A stretch of 64,000 bases of DNA, taken from assembly GCA_030532035.1 (NCBI GenBank), contig JAUNLX010000002.1, positions 78,451 to 142,450 of the forward strand. The letters are read 5' to 3'. Positions 36,918 to 45,066 of the stretch are shown here, piece by piece. Every line of letters starts with the position of its first letter. Within the stretch, counting starts at the first letter, position 1. This DNA is from Clostridia bacterium. Its GTDB lineage: Bacteria > Bacillota > Clostridia > Oscillospirales > Acutalibacteraceae. Position numbers and translations under genes: made by a program. The notes below the pieces were generated by a model. It was given only the letters and a program-made list of their open reading frames with translations. It was not told where the DNA came from and made no database searches.

Positions 36918-37000
36918 AAGAATTAGATGTTGTTAGATTAACAGAGCAATACAAAAATATACCAGCTGATACGGAAGGAACCATCGTTTTTGAATATTAA
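36914..37000 (+). pseudogene. truncated DUF4926-like protein, 28 aa
   Basis: ATG 36914 overlaps the preceding stop. The product reads MKELDVVRLTEQYKNIPADT followed by EGTIVFEY and a stop. This matches the N-terminal half of the ~60-80-residue DUF4926 proteins (MKELDVVxLTxxY...GTIVxxY), which accompany toxin/immunity loci. The second half is absent, so it is a fragment. Confidence 0.5.
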
Positions 37001-37024
37001 TGATTATGCCCAGGGAGAACTAAC

Positions 37025-37141
37025 TTAATATTTCAATAATCTAAAATCTCTATAATGAAACAGCCAAATAACGTCATCCTCGATGATTCCGCTATCTAGC
37101 TTATTATCTTTTAGATATATTATTACGTAACAGTCAATTTT
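37025..37141 (-). pseudogene. C-terminal gene fragment of unknown origin
   Basis: A 38-residue minus-strand frame (CYVIIYLKDNKLDSGIIEDD, ending YRDFRLLKY) runs out of the tRNA terminator with no start codon. Protein-like composition and the neighbouring remnants suggest another truncated gene; it could also be chance. Confidence 0.25.
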
Positions 37142-37145
37142 AGAG

Positions 37146-37191
37146 AAAAAATACGGTAACTGATATTTAAATCAATTACCGTATTGATATG

Positions 37192-37193
<2 letters not shown>
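37146..37193 (-). repeat. 48-bp direct repeat, tRNA-proximal copy and tRNA terminator
   Basis: Identical to 35711-35758. In the minus direction the hairpin TACGGTAA/TTACCGTA (37152-37183) is followed by TTTTTT, so it terminates the tRNA transcript. The repeat includes the last two bases of the encoded CCA. Confidence 0.9.
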
Positions 37194-37267
<74 letters not shown>

Positions 37268-37320
37268 AAATTTTGACAAAAATTATTATAACACAAATTT
37301 TACAAAAAGCAAATAAAATT

Positions 37321-37351
37321 ACCCTACTTACTGACAATCAATAAGTAGGGT
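37321..37351 (-). terminator. terminator of the pnt operon
   Basis: ACCCTACTTA (37321-37330) / TAAGTAGGGT (37342-37351) is a perfect 10-bp stem 22 bp beyond the pntB stop, followed in the minus direction by AATTTTATTT. Confidence 0.8.
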
Positions 37352-37372
37352 AGATATTCATATTAAATATTC

Positions 37373-39418
37373 TTAGAAATACTTAAAGAGTTTTTGAATA
37401 TTCTCTTTAGCATCGCCGAGACTTAAAATAACATGGTTATTCGATTTGTTAGCTTCTTCATAGAGGGGGTTGTCAACACCAGCATAACCAGGTTGTAAAT
37501 CGTAATTTAAAATCAGTACATGTTTAGCTTCATTTACGCTTAAAACAGGCATTCCATAAATTGGCGTGCCTTCAGCTGTATTAGCGGCGGGGTTTATAAC
37601 GTCATTTGCACCAATTACGATTGCTAAATCAGTTTCTTTAAATTTGCAGTCAATTTCATCCATCTCATGAAGTTTTTCATATGGAATATCAACTTCAGCA
37701 AGTAAAACATTCATGTGACCAGGCATTCTTCCAGCAACTGGATGAATTGCAAATTCAACATTTTTACCATTTTGTTCAAATTCTTGTGTGAGTTGTTTAA
37801 CAAGAGGCTGAGCTTGAGAAAGAGCCATTCCATATCCAGGAACAATGATGATGTTTTTAGCTTCATCAAACCATGAATGAAGTGTATCTTCGTCACTTCC
37901 CGCTTGTACATTTGCTCTTGCTGCTGCCTTTTCTTCGGGAGAAACGCTTCTTGCTTTTTTAATTTCAGTAAGGCTGTCTTTTGCATCTCCTAAAAGTAAA
38001 ACAACGTGTTCATTTGATTGTTGAGCTTCCTTGTATAGCGGATTTTCAACGCCAGCATAACCAGGTTGTAAATCGTAATTTAAAATCAATACATGTTTAG
38101 CTTCATTTACGCTTAAAACGGGCATTCCATAAATTGGCGTACATTCAGCTGTATTGGCAGCGGGGTTTATAACGTCATTTGCGCCGATAACAATAGCCAA
38201 ATCAGTTTCTTTGAATTTGTCATCAATTTCGTCCATTTCGTGAAGCTTTTCATATGGAATATCAACTTCAGCAAGTAAAACATTCATATGACCAGGCATT
38301 CTTCCGGCAACTGGATGAATTGCAAATTCAATATTTTTTCCTTCTTGTTCAAGCTCTTGAGTAAGTTGTTTAACAAGAGGTTGAGCTTGGGAAAGAGCCA
38401 TTCCATATCCAGGAACAATGATGATGTTTTTAGCTTCATTTATAAATTCTGCAGCTATATCTTGTGGATTTTCTGAAACAACTTCTTCGACTTTTTCTGA
38501 CTCAACAGGTTCTACAGGAGCTCCTTTAGTTTCTTGTTTCTCGCCTGGTTTAACACTACAAGCAGCTGAAGTTTTTCCGAGAAGAATATCGAAGAGTTTT
38601 CTGTGCATTGCATTACACATTATTTGTGTTAAGAGTAATCCAGAAGCACCAACGATAGCTCCTATGGAAACGAGTAAGAGGTCGGAAATAGCTAAACCAG
38701 CTATAGCACCTGCAACACCAGAACAAGAATTCAAAAGAGAAATTGTTATTGGCATATCTGCTCCGCCAACTCTGATAGCGAAGAAATAACCAAATAAATT
38801 AGAAGCTAAGATATCAACTAAAATTAAAATTGTTTGTGCTGTTCCAGGGACATTGAAAGGTGGGAAAGCAAACATTATTGTAGAAACTACGGCTACAGCA
38901 AGGCAAATACCGGTAAATATAGCGTGGCCTTTGAAAACTACAGGTTTTTGTTTTATTATTCTTTGAAGTTTTCCGGCAGCAATTGCTGAACCTAAGAAAG
39001 TAAGACCGCCGACAAAAATAGCAAGACCAGAAGTAACATTTGCAAAAACATTATTGTCATTATGCAAAATCAAAGTCAAAATACCAGCTATCATTGAAGC
39101 TAAACCACCGAAACCATTTAGCAAGGCTACCATTTGTGGCATTTGAATCATTTTTGTCTTTCGTGAAATGACAACTCCGATTAATCCACCGATTAACATT
39201 GCTATATATAGTTCTTTGGCAGTAAAAATTTTGAAATTCCAAAGAGTTAACACAATTGCTCCGAGCATCGCTCCAGCACCGAGCAAATTACCTTTTACAG
39301 ATGATGAAACTTTCGACATCATATTTATGCCGACCATAACTAAGATTACGAGAACAGCAGATATAATGTAATAAAAAGCGCCATTTGTAATAGAAGGATC
39401 TAATGAAAAATTACCCAT
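37373..39418 (-). CDS. pntB: NAD(P) transhydrogenase subunit beta with duplicated domain III
   Basis: Membrane proton-channel subunit with the NADP(H)-binding domain of the proton-translocating transhydrogenase. 681 residues, against ~460 in the family. Residues 1-~275 carry about nine TM helices; a Pro/Glu/Val linker (~290-325) follows. Domain III then occurs twice: residues ~328-486 and ~519-677, joined by a ~32-residue linker. Both copies retain VPGYGMALSQAQ, HPVAGRMPGHMNVLLAEV, GANDVINPAANTAE, GMPVLSVNEA and GYAGV-NPLY, and differ at only about a dozen positions. In both, the 2'-phosphate-binding KRS of E. coli PntB aligns with NYD (residues 447-449 and 638-640). It starts directly after pntA2. 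Confidence 0.95.
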   Translation of the reverse strand: MGNFSLDPSITNGAFYYIISAVLVILVMVGINMMSKVSSSVKGNLLGAGAMLGAIVLTLWNFKIFTAKELYIAMLIGGLIGVVISRKTKMIQMPQMVALLNGFGGLASMIAGILTLILHNDNNVFANVTSGLAIFVGGLTFLGSAIAAGKLQRIIKQKPVVFKGHAIFTGICLAVAVVSTIMFAFPPFNVPGTAQTILILVDILASNLFGYFFAIRVGGADMPITISLLNSCSGVAGAIAGLAISDLLLVSIGAIVGASGLLLTQIMCNAMHRKLFDILLGKTSAACSVKPGEKQETKGAPVEPVESEKVEEVVSENPQDIAAEFINEAKNIIIVPGYGMALSQAQPLVKQLTQELEQEGKNIEFAIHPVAGRMPGHMNVLLAEVDIPYEKLHEMDEIDDKFKETDLAIVIGANDVINPAANTAECTPIYGMPVLSVNEAKHVLILNYDLQPGYAGVENPLYKEAQQSNEHVVLLLGDAKDSLTEIKKARSVSPEEKAAARANVQAGSDEDTLHSWFDEAKNIIIVPGYGMALSQAQPLVKQLTQEFEQNGKNVEFAIHPVAGRMPGHMNVLLAEVDIPYEKLHEMDEIDCKFKETDLAIVIGANDVINPAANTAEGTPIYGMPVLSVNEAKHVLILNYDLQPGYAGVDNPLYEEANKSNNHVILSLGDAKENIQKLFKYF

Positions 39419-39724
39419 TTATTTATCCTCCTTTTTGCCGCTATCTTTTTTGTGGAACATTCTAAGCATTCTATCTGTAACACCGAATCCACCTACAACA
39501 TTTATCATTGCAAGAATTATGGCAATACAGCCCAAGATTTTACTTGATGTTGCTACAGCTAAAGCGGTTGCGCTTAAACAACCTAAAACAGTTACGCCCG
39601 AAAATGCATTCATTCCACTCATAAGTGGGGTGTGAAGCAAACTCGGAACTTTACTGATTATTTTATATCCGACAAAGGCGAATACAAAGAAAATAATAAG
39701 TAATATTCCTTGAAATAAAGTCAT
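39419..39724 (-). CDS. pntAB: NAD(P) transhydrogenase subunit alpha, membrane part
   Basis: 101 residues with three TM helices, corresponding to the membrane segment at the end of E. coli PntA: GYKIISKVPSLLHTPLMSGMNAFSGV is the highly conserved family segment. The charged C-terminal tail ends HKKDSGKKEDK. Separate gene as in Rhodospirillum-type three-subunit enzymes. No gap to pntB. Confidence 0.93.
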   Translation of the reverse strand: MTLFQGILLIIFFVFAFVGYKIISKVPSLLHTPLMSGMNAFSGVTVLGCLSATALAVATSSKILGCIAIILAMINVVGGFGVTDRMLRMFHKKDSGKKEDK

Positions 39725-39807
39725 TTATTGCACTCCTTTTTTCCTAAAATAAAGCCGTGGCCCAAAGCGTCAGCCCAAGGCACGCGGCATTCATTTATAT
39801 TTTTGTT

Positions 39808-40968
39808 TTAGTCGAGATTCATTGCTTCTCTTGCACCTTTGTGAACGATTTCACCGTCAATTGTGCAGAGAGATTTTGCAATAATTTCGTCAGCGCGATC
39901 TAATGTAATTTGACCGTCTTTAACGAGATATTTAACAAAGTTAGCAATGTTCTTAGAGAACATCCATGTTGAGCTCTTTGGAAGCATTCCTGGAATATTT
40001 TTAATTCCAATAAGAGTAACATTATGTTTAACTTCAACTGTTCCGGGAGGAGTGATTTCACAGTTTCCACCTTGGTCGATAGAAATATCAACGATTACAG
40101 AACCGGGTTTCATGGTCTTTACCATATCTTCTGTTATAAGAATTGGTGCAAGACAACCGGGAACTAAAGCAGAACAGAAAATAACATCCATTTCAGGAAC
40201 GATTTCTGCGAGTTTTTCTCTTTCAGATTTGAGTGTATCTTCAGGTAATTCTAAAGCATATCCACCTTCGCCGATAGCTTGTTCTTCGGGAACACCGAGG
40301 TCAACAACCTTAGCACCGAGGGATTTTGCTTGTTCTGCAGCAGCAGGTCTGATATCAGCTGCGTGAACAACAGCACCAAGTCTCTTAGCTGTTGCAAGAG
40401 CTTGAAGACCGCCAACACCTGTTCCGATAACTAAAACATTTACAGGATCAATTCTACCAACAGCAGAATAAATCATGGGCATAAATGATGGAAGATGATT
40501 TGCTGCCAACAAGATACCTTTATATCCTGCACAGGTACTCATTGATGTAAGTGCATCGAGATTTTGTGCTCTTGAAATACGGGGAACACCGTCAAGAGTA
40601 AGGGAGATAACACCTTGTTTTGCCATTTCTTTAACCATGTCGTGATTCACGGGAGCTGCAGGGTGAATGAATGTAATTAAATATTGTCCCTCGTGCATCA
40701 TCGAAACTTCAGATCTACCTTTTTCTTCATTGAAGAGCGGTTCTTTAACCTTTAAGATAAGATCAGATTTTGCGAAAACTTCTTCGCAGTCGTCTACCAT
40801 TTCAGCGCCAGCAGCTTTGTAATCTTCATCGTGATAAAAAGATCCAACGCCAGCATTTTTTTCAACTAAAACAGTGAGACCCAAATCAACCATATCTTTT
40901 ACAGTTTCGGGAGTAGCCGCTACCCGATATTCGCCGGGCATAATTTCCTTAGGTACGCCAACTATCAT
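39808..40968 (-). CDS. pntAA: NAD(P) transhydrogenase subunit alpha, NAD(H)-binding part
   Basis: 386 residues, soluble domain I. VGVPKEIMPGEYRVAATPETV, PRISRAQNLDALTSMS, the Rossmann segment VLVIGTGVGGLQALATAKRLG with ADIRP, and PGSVIVDISIDQGGN are intact. I use ATG 40968 because GGAGG precedes it and homology starts there; the frame extends 20 codons further. It heads the operon pntAA-pntAB-pntB, which couples NADH/NADPH exchange to the proton gradient. Confidence 0.96.
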   Translation of the reverse strand: MIVGVPKEIMPGEYRVAATPETVKDMVDLGLTVLVEKNAGVGSFYHDEDYKAAGAEMVDDCEEVFAKSDLILKVKEPLFNEEKGRSEVSMMHEGQYLITFIHPAAPVNHDMVKEMAKQGVISLTLDGVPRISRAQNLDALTSMSTCAGYKGILLAANHLPSFMPMIYSAVGRIDPVNVLVIGTGVGGLQALATAKRLGAVVHAADIRPAAAEQAKSLGAKVVDLGVPEEQAIGEGGYALELPEDTLKSEREKLAEIVPEMDVIFCSALVPGCLAPILITEDMVKTMKPGSVIVDISIDQGGNCEITPPGTVEVKHNVTLIGIKNIPGMLPKSSTWMFSKNIANFVKYLVKDGQITLDRADEIIAKSLCTIDGEIVHKGAREAMNLD

Positions 40969-41030
40969 TTTTAACAACCTCCAAAATTTTATTAATTGTG
41001 TATAAAAATTCAGACAATTTAGCAACAATC

Positions 41031-41059
41031 AATATAACACTCGGTTAATGACCTGTCAA
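41031..41059 (-). promoter_or_regulatory. pnt operon promoter
   Basis: On the minus strand TTGACA (41054-41059), exactly 17 bp, then TATATT (41031-41036), about 60 bp before the start at 40968. Near-consensus. Confidence 0.75.
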
Positions 41060-41183
41060 TTAAAAATTAACATTTTTTTTTATAAAATGCACGATTTTTT
41101 TTATATGATAAATAAATAATAGTAAGATAAGCACAAAAAACTTAAATGACTTTGTTTAATTTAAGGGTTGATTTTTCTTAGTA

Positions 41184-41237
41184 TTTACACTAAAATTTTA
41201 TCCAATTGTATAAATATTTTAAATTGAATTTATACAA
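41184..41237 (+). promoter_or_regulatory. transketolase promoter region with 10-bp inverted repeat
   Basis: TTTACA (41184-41189), 17 bp, TGTATA (41207-41212) is a plausible promoter. Its -10 lies in an inverted repeat TTGTATAAAT (41206-41215) / ATTTATACAA (41228-41237). Candidate operator for the tkt operon; regulator unknown. Confidence 0.45.
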
Positions 41238-41267
41238 ATTATTATATCGTACAGGGGAGGAAACAGT

Positions 41268-42098
41268 ATGAATAAGGAAATTTCGATTTCCGAGCTTAAA
41301 GACAAGGCTAAAGAGCTTCGTCTCAAAATCATTGAAACGACAGCTAACGCCGGAAGCGGACATCTCGGAGGATCTCTCAGTGCTGCAGATATGTTTACTA
41401 TTCTTTATTTCAAATATCTCAACGTTGATCCTAAGGACCCAGAAAAAATTGACAGAGACCGTTTCATTTTGAGTAAAGGACACACAGCACTCGGCTATGT
41501 TCCCACACTCGCACTTGCAGGATTTATTCCTATGGACGCAATTACACAGTTCAATAAATTCCTTTCAGGATATGGAATTCACCCTGACAGCAATAAAATT
41601 GCTGGTTGTGACGCCTCAACAGGATCTCTTGGACATGGACTTCCTATGGCAGTTGGAATGTGTTTAGGTCTTAAATATCAAGGATATAACGATGCTAAAG
41701 TTGTATGCTTGATGGGAGACGGTGAACAGCATGAAGGAAGCATTTGGGAAGCTGCTATGGCAGCAAGCAAATATAAGCTTGAAAATCTCATTGCAATCGT
41801 TGACAGAAATAAATTCTGTATTGACGGACCTACAGAAGAGGTTATGCCGATTGAACCACTTGACGAAAAATATAAATCTTTCGGATTCGATGTAATCGAA
41901 TGTAACGGAAATGACATGGAAGATCTTGACAAAGCTATGGAAACAGCTTGGAACCACAAAGGTGGTCCGATTTGCATTATTGCCCATACCGAAAAAGGAT
42001 TCGGAGTTAAACGCTTCCAAGGTCATGTTGAATGGCATTATGGTGCACTTGATGAAGATCTTAAAAAAGAAGCCATTGCCGACATCGAAGCACTTTAA
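41268..42098 (+). CDS. transketolase, N-terminal subunit
   Basis: Thiamine-diphosphate-binding half of a split transketolase. 276 residues. ANAGSGHLGGSLSAADMFTILYF at the N-terminus, RFILSKGHTALGYV, GSLGHGLPMAVGMCLG, and the ThDP signature CLMGDGEQHEGSIWEAAMAASKYKLENLIAIVDRNK. The subunit only works with the C-terminal half encoded 12 bp downstream. Codon use is richer in C-ending codons than in neighbouring genes, suggesting high expression. GGGGAGG precedes the ATG. Confidence 0.96.
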   Translation: MNKEISISELKDKAKELRLKIIETTANAGSGHLGGSLSAADMFTILYFKYLNVDPKDPEKIDRDRFILSKGHTALGYVPTLALAGFIPMDAITQFNKFLSGYGIHPDSNKIAGCDASTGSLGHGLPMAVGMCLGLKYQGYNDAKVVCLMGDGEQHEGSIWEAAMAASKYKLENLIAIVDRNKFCIDGPTEEVMPIEPLDEKYKSFGFDVIECNGNDMEDLDKAMETAWNHKGGPICIIAHTEKGFGVKRFQGHVEWHYGALDEDLKKEAIADIEAL

Positions 42099-42110
42099 GG
42101 AGGGGTAATA

Positions 42111-43112
42111 ATGGGAACTTTATGGAACGTATATGACGCTAACTCCATGTCAGCCAGAGAAGTTTATGGACGTGTTCTTGCTGAACTTGGAAAAGAAAAC
42201 GATAAAATTGTTGGTGTAACAGCTGACCTTGCAAAATCTACAAATATTGGCCTTTTTGGTGAAAAATTCCCAGAGAGACTTTTCAACGTAGGTATTGCTG
42301 AACAAAATATGTTCGGTGTTGCTGCCGGACTTGCAAAGACTGGACTTATACCTTTTGCTTCAACCTTTGCTATTTTCTGCTGTCTTCGTGGCGGCGAACA
42401 AGTAAGAACTGATATTTGTTATCAGAATTTACCAGTTAAAATAATCGCTACACACAGTGGTGTTTCATTCGGTGTTTCTGGTTCAACTCACCATGCTCTT
42501 GAAGATATAGCTATTATGAAAGCTATCCCGAACATGACAGTTGTTGTTCCTGCTGACGGATTTGAAACTGCTAAAGCTGTTGAACAATGTATCGATATAC
42601 CTGGTCCTGTATATATCAGAATTGGAAGAGGTTTTGAACCACCACTACATGATAATCAAGATTTTGATTTCCAAATTGGAAAAGCTCAAATTCTTAGAGA
42701 GGGAACAGACCTCACAATTATTTGCTGTGGAACAACTGTTCTTCAAGCAATGGACGCAGCTGAAGAAGCTTCTGCAAATGGCGTTGAATGTCGTGTTATC
42801 AACATGCACACAATCAAACCTTTAGATGTTGAAGCTGTTCAAAATGCAATTCAAGACACGAGAAGAATTCTCACAATTGAAGAGCACAATACAATCGGCG
42901 GACTTGGCGACGCAGTTGGCTCAGTTATTGCTGAAAGCGGTAAAGGATGCGTATTTGTTAAGCATGGTATTGCCGACACATTCTCACCAATCGGACTTCC
43001 GGAAGACTTATATGCTCACTTTAAACTTGACAGCACCGGAATTGCTGAAAAGATTTCAGAAGTTATGGGTAAAGAATTCGAGGAAGACGACGACTGGTCA
43101 GACGAAGATTAA
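42111..43112 (+). CDS. transketolase, C-terminal subunit
   Basis: 333 residues: pyrimidine-binding domain (FNVGIAEQNMFGVAAGLAKTG with the catalytic Glu, ATHSGVSFGVSGSTHHALED) and the C-terminal transketolase domain (TIICCGTTVLQAMDAA, IEEHNTIGGLGDAVGSVIAE). It ends in an acidic tail. Forms the active enzyme with the upstream subunit, moving C2 units in the non-oxidative pentose phosphate pathway. AAGGAGGGG precedes the ATG. Confidence 0.96.
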   Translation: MGTLWNVYDANSMSAREVYGRVLAELGKENDKIVGVTADLAKSTNIGLFGEKFPERLFNVGIAEQNMFGVAAGLAKTGLIPFASTFAIFCCLRGGEQVRTDICYQNLPVKIIATHSGVSFGVSGSTHHALEDIAIMKAIPNMTVVVPADGFETAKAVEQCIDIPGPVYIRIGRGFEPPLHDNQDFDFQIGKAQILREGTDLTIICCGTTVLQAMDAAEEASANGVECRVINMHTIKPLDVEAVQNAIQDTRRILTIEEHNTIGGLGDAVGSVIAESGKGCVFVKHGIADTFSPIGLPEDLYAHFKLDSTGIAEKISEVMGKEFEEDDDWSDED

Positions 43113-43126
43113 AAGGGGGTTTTTTC

Positions 43127-44032
43127 ATGAGCGCAGCTAAAGCTGAAGATGTTCTCGCCGCAAAACTTTTTATGTCGGCAGCATTTCCTGTTATGAAAAT
43201 TCCGCTAACAGAAGATGAAAGCTTTGTCAAAAAATTTGAAAATGTAAATCTTGTTGTAGAATTTGATGTAGATGACGATAAAGAGCCTTTGGCTTGCTAT
43301 TTAGTATTCTTAAGCGAACAGAAAGCTAACGAATTACATGACGGAATTCGCTTCAAGGTTTATCAAGGCAAATATGACAATCGTTTTAACGGTATCAAAG
43401 TGGCAACACTTCACTTTAAGACAGTTGAAAGCTTCTTAGGTGTTTTGAAAGGTAATAATCCTTCTGAAATGCTTGGAATAGTACCACCAATCATCAAAAA
43501 TATTGTAAAGCCTGGATTTTTGAACTTTGTATTCTTATTCCTCTCTCTTACAAAGATGATGCCTGATAATGTTCCGGAAAAAGATAAGCCTTTTGAACAA
43601 TATCTTAAAGTTAAGATGTCTCTCTATATGATTACAACTGCTATGTCTAAAGCTAACCGCTTAGGATATAAGCCTTTTGCAGACTGGTGTGCACCTCAAA
43701 CTGATAGAATTTATCAATTCAAAGTTGGTCCAACAAAAGATGCAAGTGGAAAAGAAATTTATCCTGAAATCGGCGCTTTCCTGAGAATAAAAAAAGGTAA
43801 GACTAAGGCAGGTAGAGGATTTTATGAAAGAAAGAAACCTTTTGTTCTTCTTTCATTCCCCGATCCAGACGGATGTATTGCTGTTCTTTCCAATAAATAC
43901 GGCGGATTCGTTGAAGCTGTTGCACACAATTGTGTACAGATTGTCGGAGCAGGAGACTCTTATGCAAACCAATTTAATGACCAAATGACAGGAATTCAAA
44001 ATATGTTGATTCCCTCAAAATTTGTTCAATAA
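43127..44032 (+). CDS. unknown protein in the transketolase operon
   Basis: 301 residues, soluble, no signal or motif I can assign with confidence. Segments such as KMSLYMITTAMSKANRLGY, DRIYQFKVGPTKDA, IGAFLRIKKGKTKAGRGFYE and FVLLSFPDPDGCIAVLSNKY suggest an alpha/beta fold, possibly SCP2-like. AAAGGGGG precedes the ATG, 14 bp after the transketolase stop. It is followed by a terminator and is therefore the last gene of the operon. It shares the better codon use of the tkt genes, so it is probably well expressed. Confidence 0.7.
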   Translation: MSAAKAEDVLAAKLFMSAAFPVMKIPLTEDESFVKKFENVNLVVEFDVDDDKEPLACYLVFLSEQKANELHDGIRFKVYQGKYDNRFNGIKVATLHFKTVESFLGVLKGNNPSEMLGIVPPIIKNIVKPGFLNFVFLFLSLTKMMPDNVPEKDKPFEQYLKVKMSLYMITTAMSKANRLGYKPFADWCAPQTDRIYQFKVGPTKDASGKEIYPEIGAFLRIKKGKTKAGRGFYERKKPFVLLSFPDPDGCIAVLSNKYGGFVEAVAHNCVQIVGAGDSYANQFNDQMTGIQNMLIPSKFVQ

Positions 44033-44046
44033 TTGATTTTCGTTAA

Positions 44047-44077
44047 ACAGCCATAGAAAGCTCTATGGCTGTTTTTT
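44047..44077 (+). terminator. terminator of the tkt operon
   Basis: ACAGCCATAGA-AAGC-TCTATGGCTGT followed by a T run, 14 bp after the stop at 44032. Confidence 0.93.
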
Positions 44078-44083
44078 ATATTT

Positions 44084-44136
44084 TTTACAGATTTTGTTTT
44101 AGATTTTACATAGATTTTACAATAACAATATATAAT
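44084..44136 (+). promoter_or_regulatory. candidate PhoP-box promoter of ppx-ppk
   Basis: TTTACA occurs at 44084-44089, 44105-44110 and 44116-44121. The last two are separated by exactly 5 bp (11-bp period) and the first by two periods, with a degenerate TTGTTT between. TATAAT follows at 44131-44136 with no good -35. Tandem TT(A/T)ACA sites at 11-bp spacing over the -35 are the known pattern of PhoP-activated promoters in Bacillus. The downstream genes handle polyphosphate. Confidence 0.5.
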
Positions 44137-44160
44137 GTAACGAAGAAACGAGGTGTTCTT

Positions 44161-45066
44161 ATGTATGGAATCATCGACATTGGTTCAAATACAATGAGAC
44201 TTAACATATATAAATATGAAAATCAAAGTCTTTATTTGATGTTGTCAAAAAAATTAACTGCTGGACTTGCTTCTTATGTAGAAGATGGAAGTTTAAGTGA
44301 TAAAGGTATAAAAAAAGCTATTAGTTGTTTAGAAGAATTTAAATTGATATTGGAAAATGTCCCCGTAGACAATTTATATGTTTTTGCCACAGCTTCACTT
44401 AGAAATATTAAAAATTCAGATGAGGCAACAAAGCAAATTGAAGATGAAACTGGTTTTTCGATTGAAATAATAACTGGAGAACAGGAAGCGTTACTTGATT
44501 TTTACAGTGCTGGTATAAAATTTGACTTAAATACTGGACTTTTACTTGATATAGGTGGCGGAAGTACGGAGATAGTTTTATATGATGACAGTAAAGTAAA
44601 AGACGCACTCTCATTAGAATACGGAAGTCTGTCTCTTTATAAAAAATATATAGATGGTATTTTCCCATCTGACAATGAATTGGAAAAAATTCGTGAAAAA
44701 ATTTCAAAAAGTCTAAAAAAAGTACCTAAAGATAATTTTCCTCATAATACCAAGTCAATTTGTGCAGTAGGTGGAACCGCTCGTGCTGTTTTGAAACTTG
44801 TAAATGAGATGAAAGATGAAAATAAATTTGAGTTTGAAGTGTCTGATTTAAAAAAGATTCTAAAATTATATAAAAAAGACAATAATAAATTTTTGCAATT
44901 AGTCGTTAAAACAGCTCCCGATCGTGTACATACAATTTTACCGGGAATGACGATTTTAGATACAATAGCGAAGTTTTTTGATAGTAAAACAATTTTAGTG
45001 AGTGATTATGGTATTCGTGAGGGATACTTACTTAAATCATTACATAGTGAGGTAAAAAATGTCTAA
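44161..45066 (+). CDS. ppx: exopolyphosphatase / Ppx-GppA family
   Basis: About 301 residues; ASKHA fold. MYGIIDIGSNTMRLNIY (phosphate 1), EQEALLDFYS, LLLDIGGGSTEIVLY (phosphate 2), EYGSLSLYKKY and VGGTARAVLKL. Length fits the short two-domain form that lacks the HD domain of enteric Ppx. Start chosen at ATG 44161, after GAGGTG; an upstream extension to 44065 runs through the promoter. Hydrolyses terminal phosphate of polyphosphate (or pppGpp). Overlaps ppk by 8 bp. Confidence 0.93.
   Translation: MYGIIDIGSNTMRLNIYKYENQSLYLMLSKKLTAGLASYVEDGSLSDKGIKKAISCLEEFKLILENVPVDNLYVFATASLRNIKNSDEATKQIEDETGFSIEIITGEQEALLDFYSAGIKFDLNTGLLLDIGGGSTEIVLYDDSKVKDALSLEYGSLSLYKKYIDGIFPSDNELEKIREKISKSLKKVPKDNFPHNTKSICAVGGTARAVLKLVNEMKDENKFEFEVSDLKKILKLYKKDNNKFLQLVVKTAPDRVHTILPGMTILDTIAKFFDSKTILVSDYGIREGYLLKSLHSEVKNV

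Noticed and set aside
37388..38437. PntB repeat as an assembly duplication
   Set aside because: The copies differ at about a dozen residues and have distinct linkers, so a simple collapsed or duplicated contig is unlikely; long reads would still be decisive.
38418..38789. Plus-strand ORF opposite pntB
   Set aside because: Antisense of the linker and TM region of PntB, no independent evidence.
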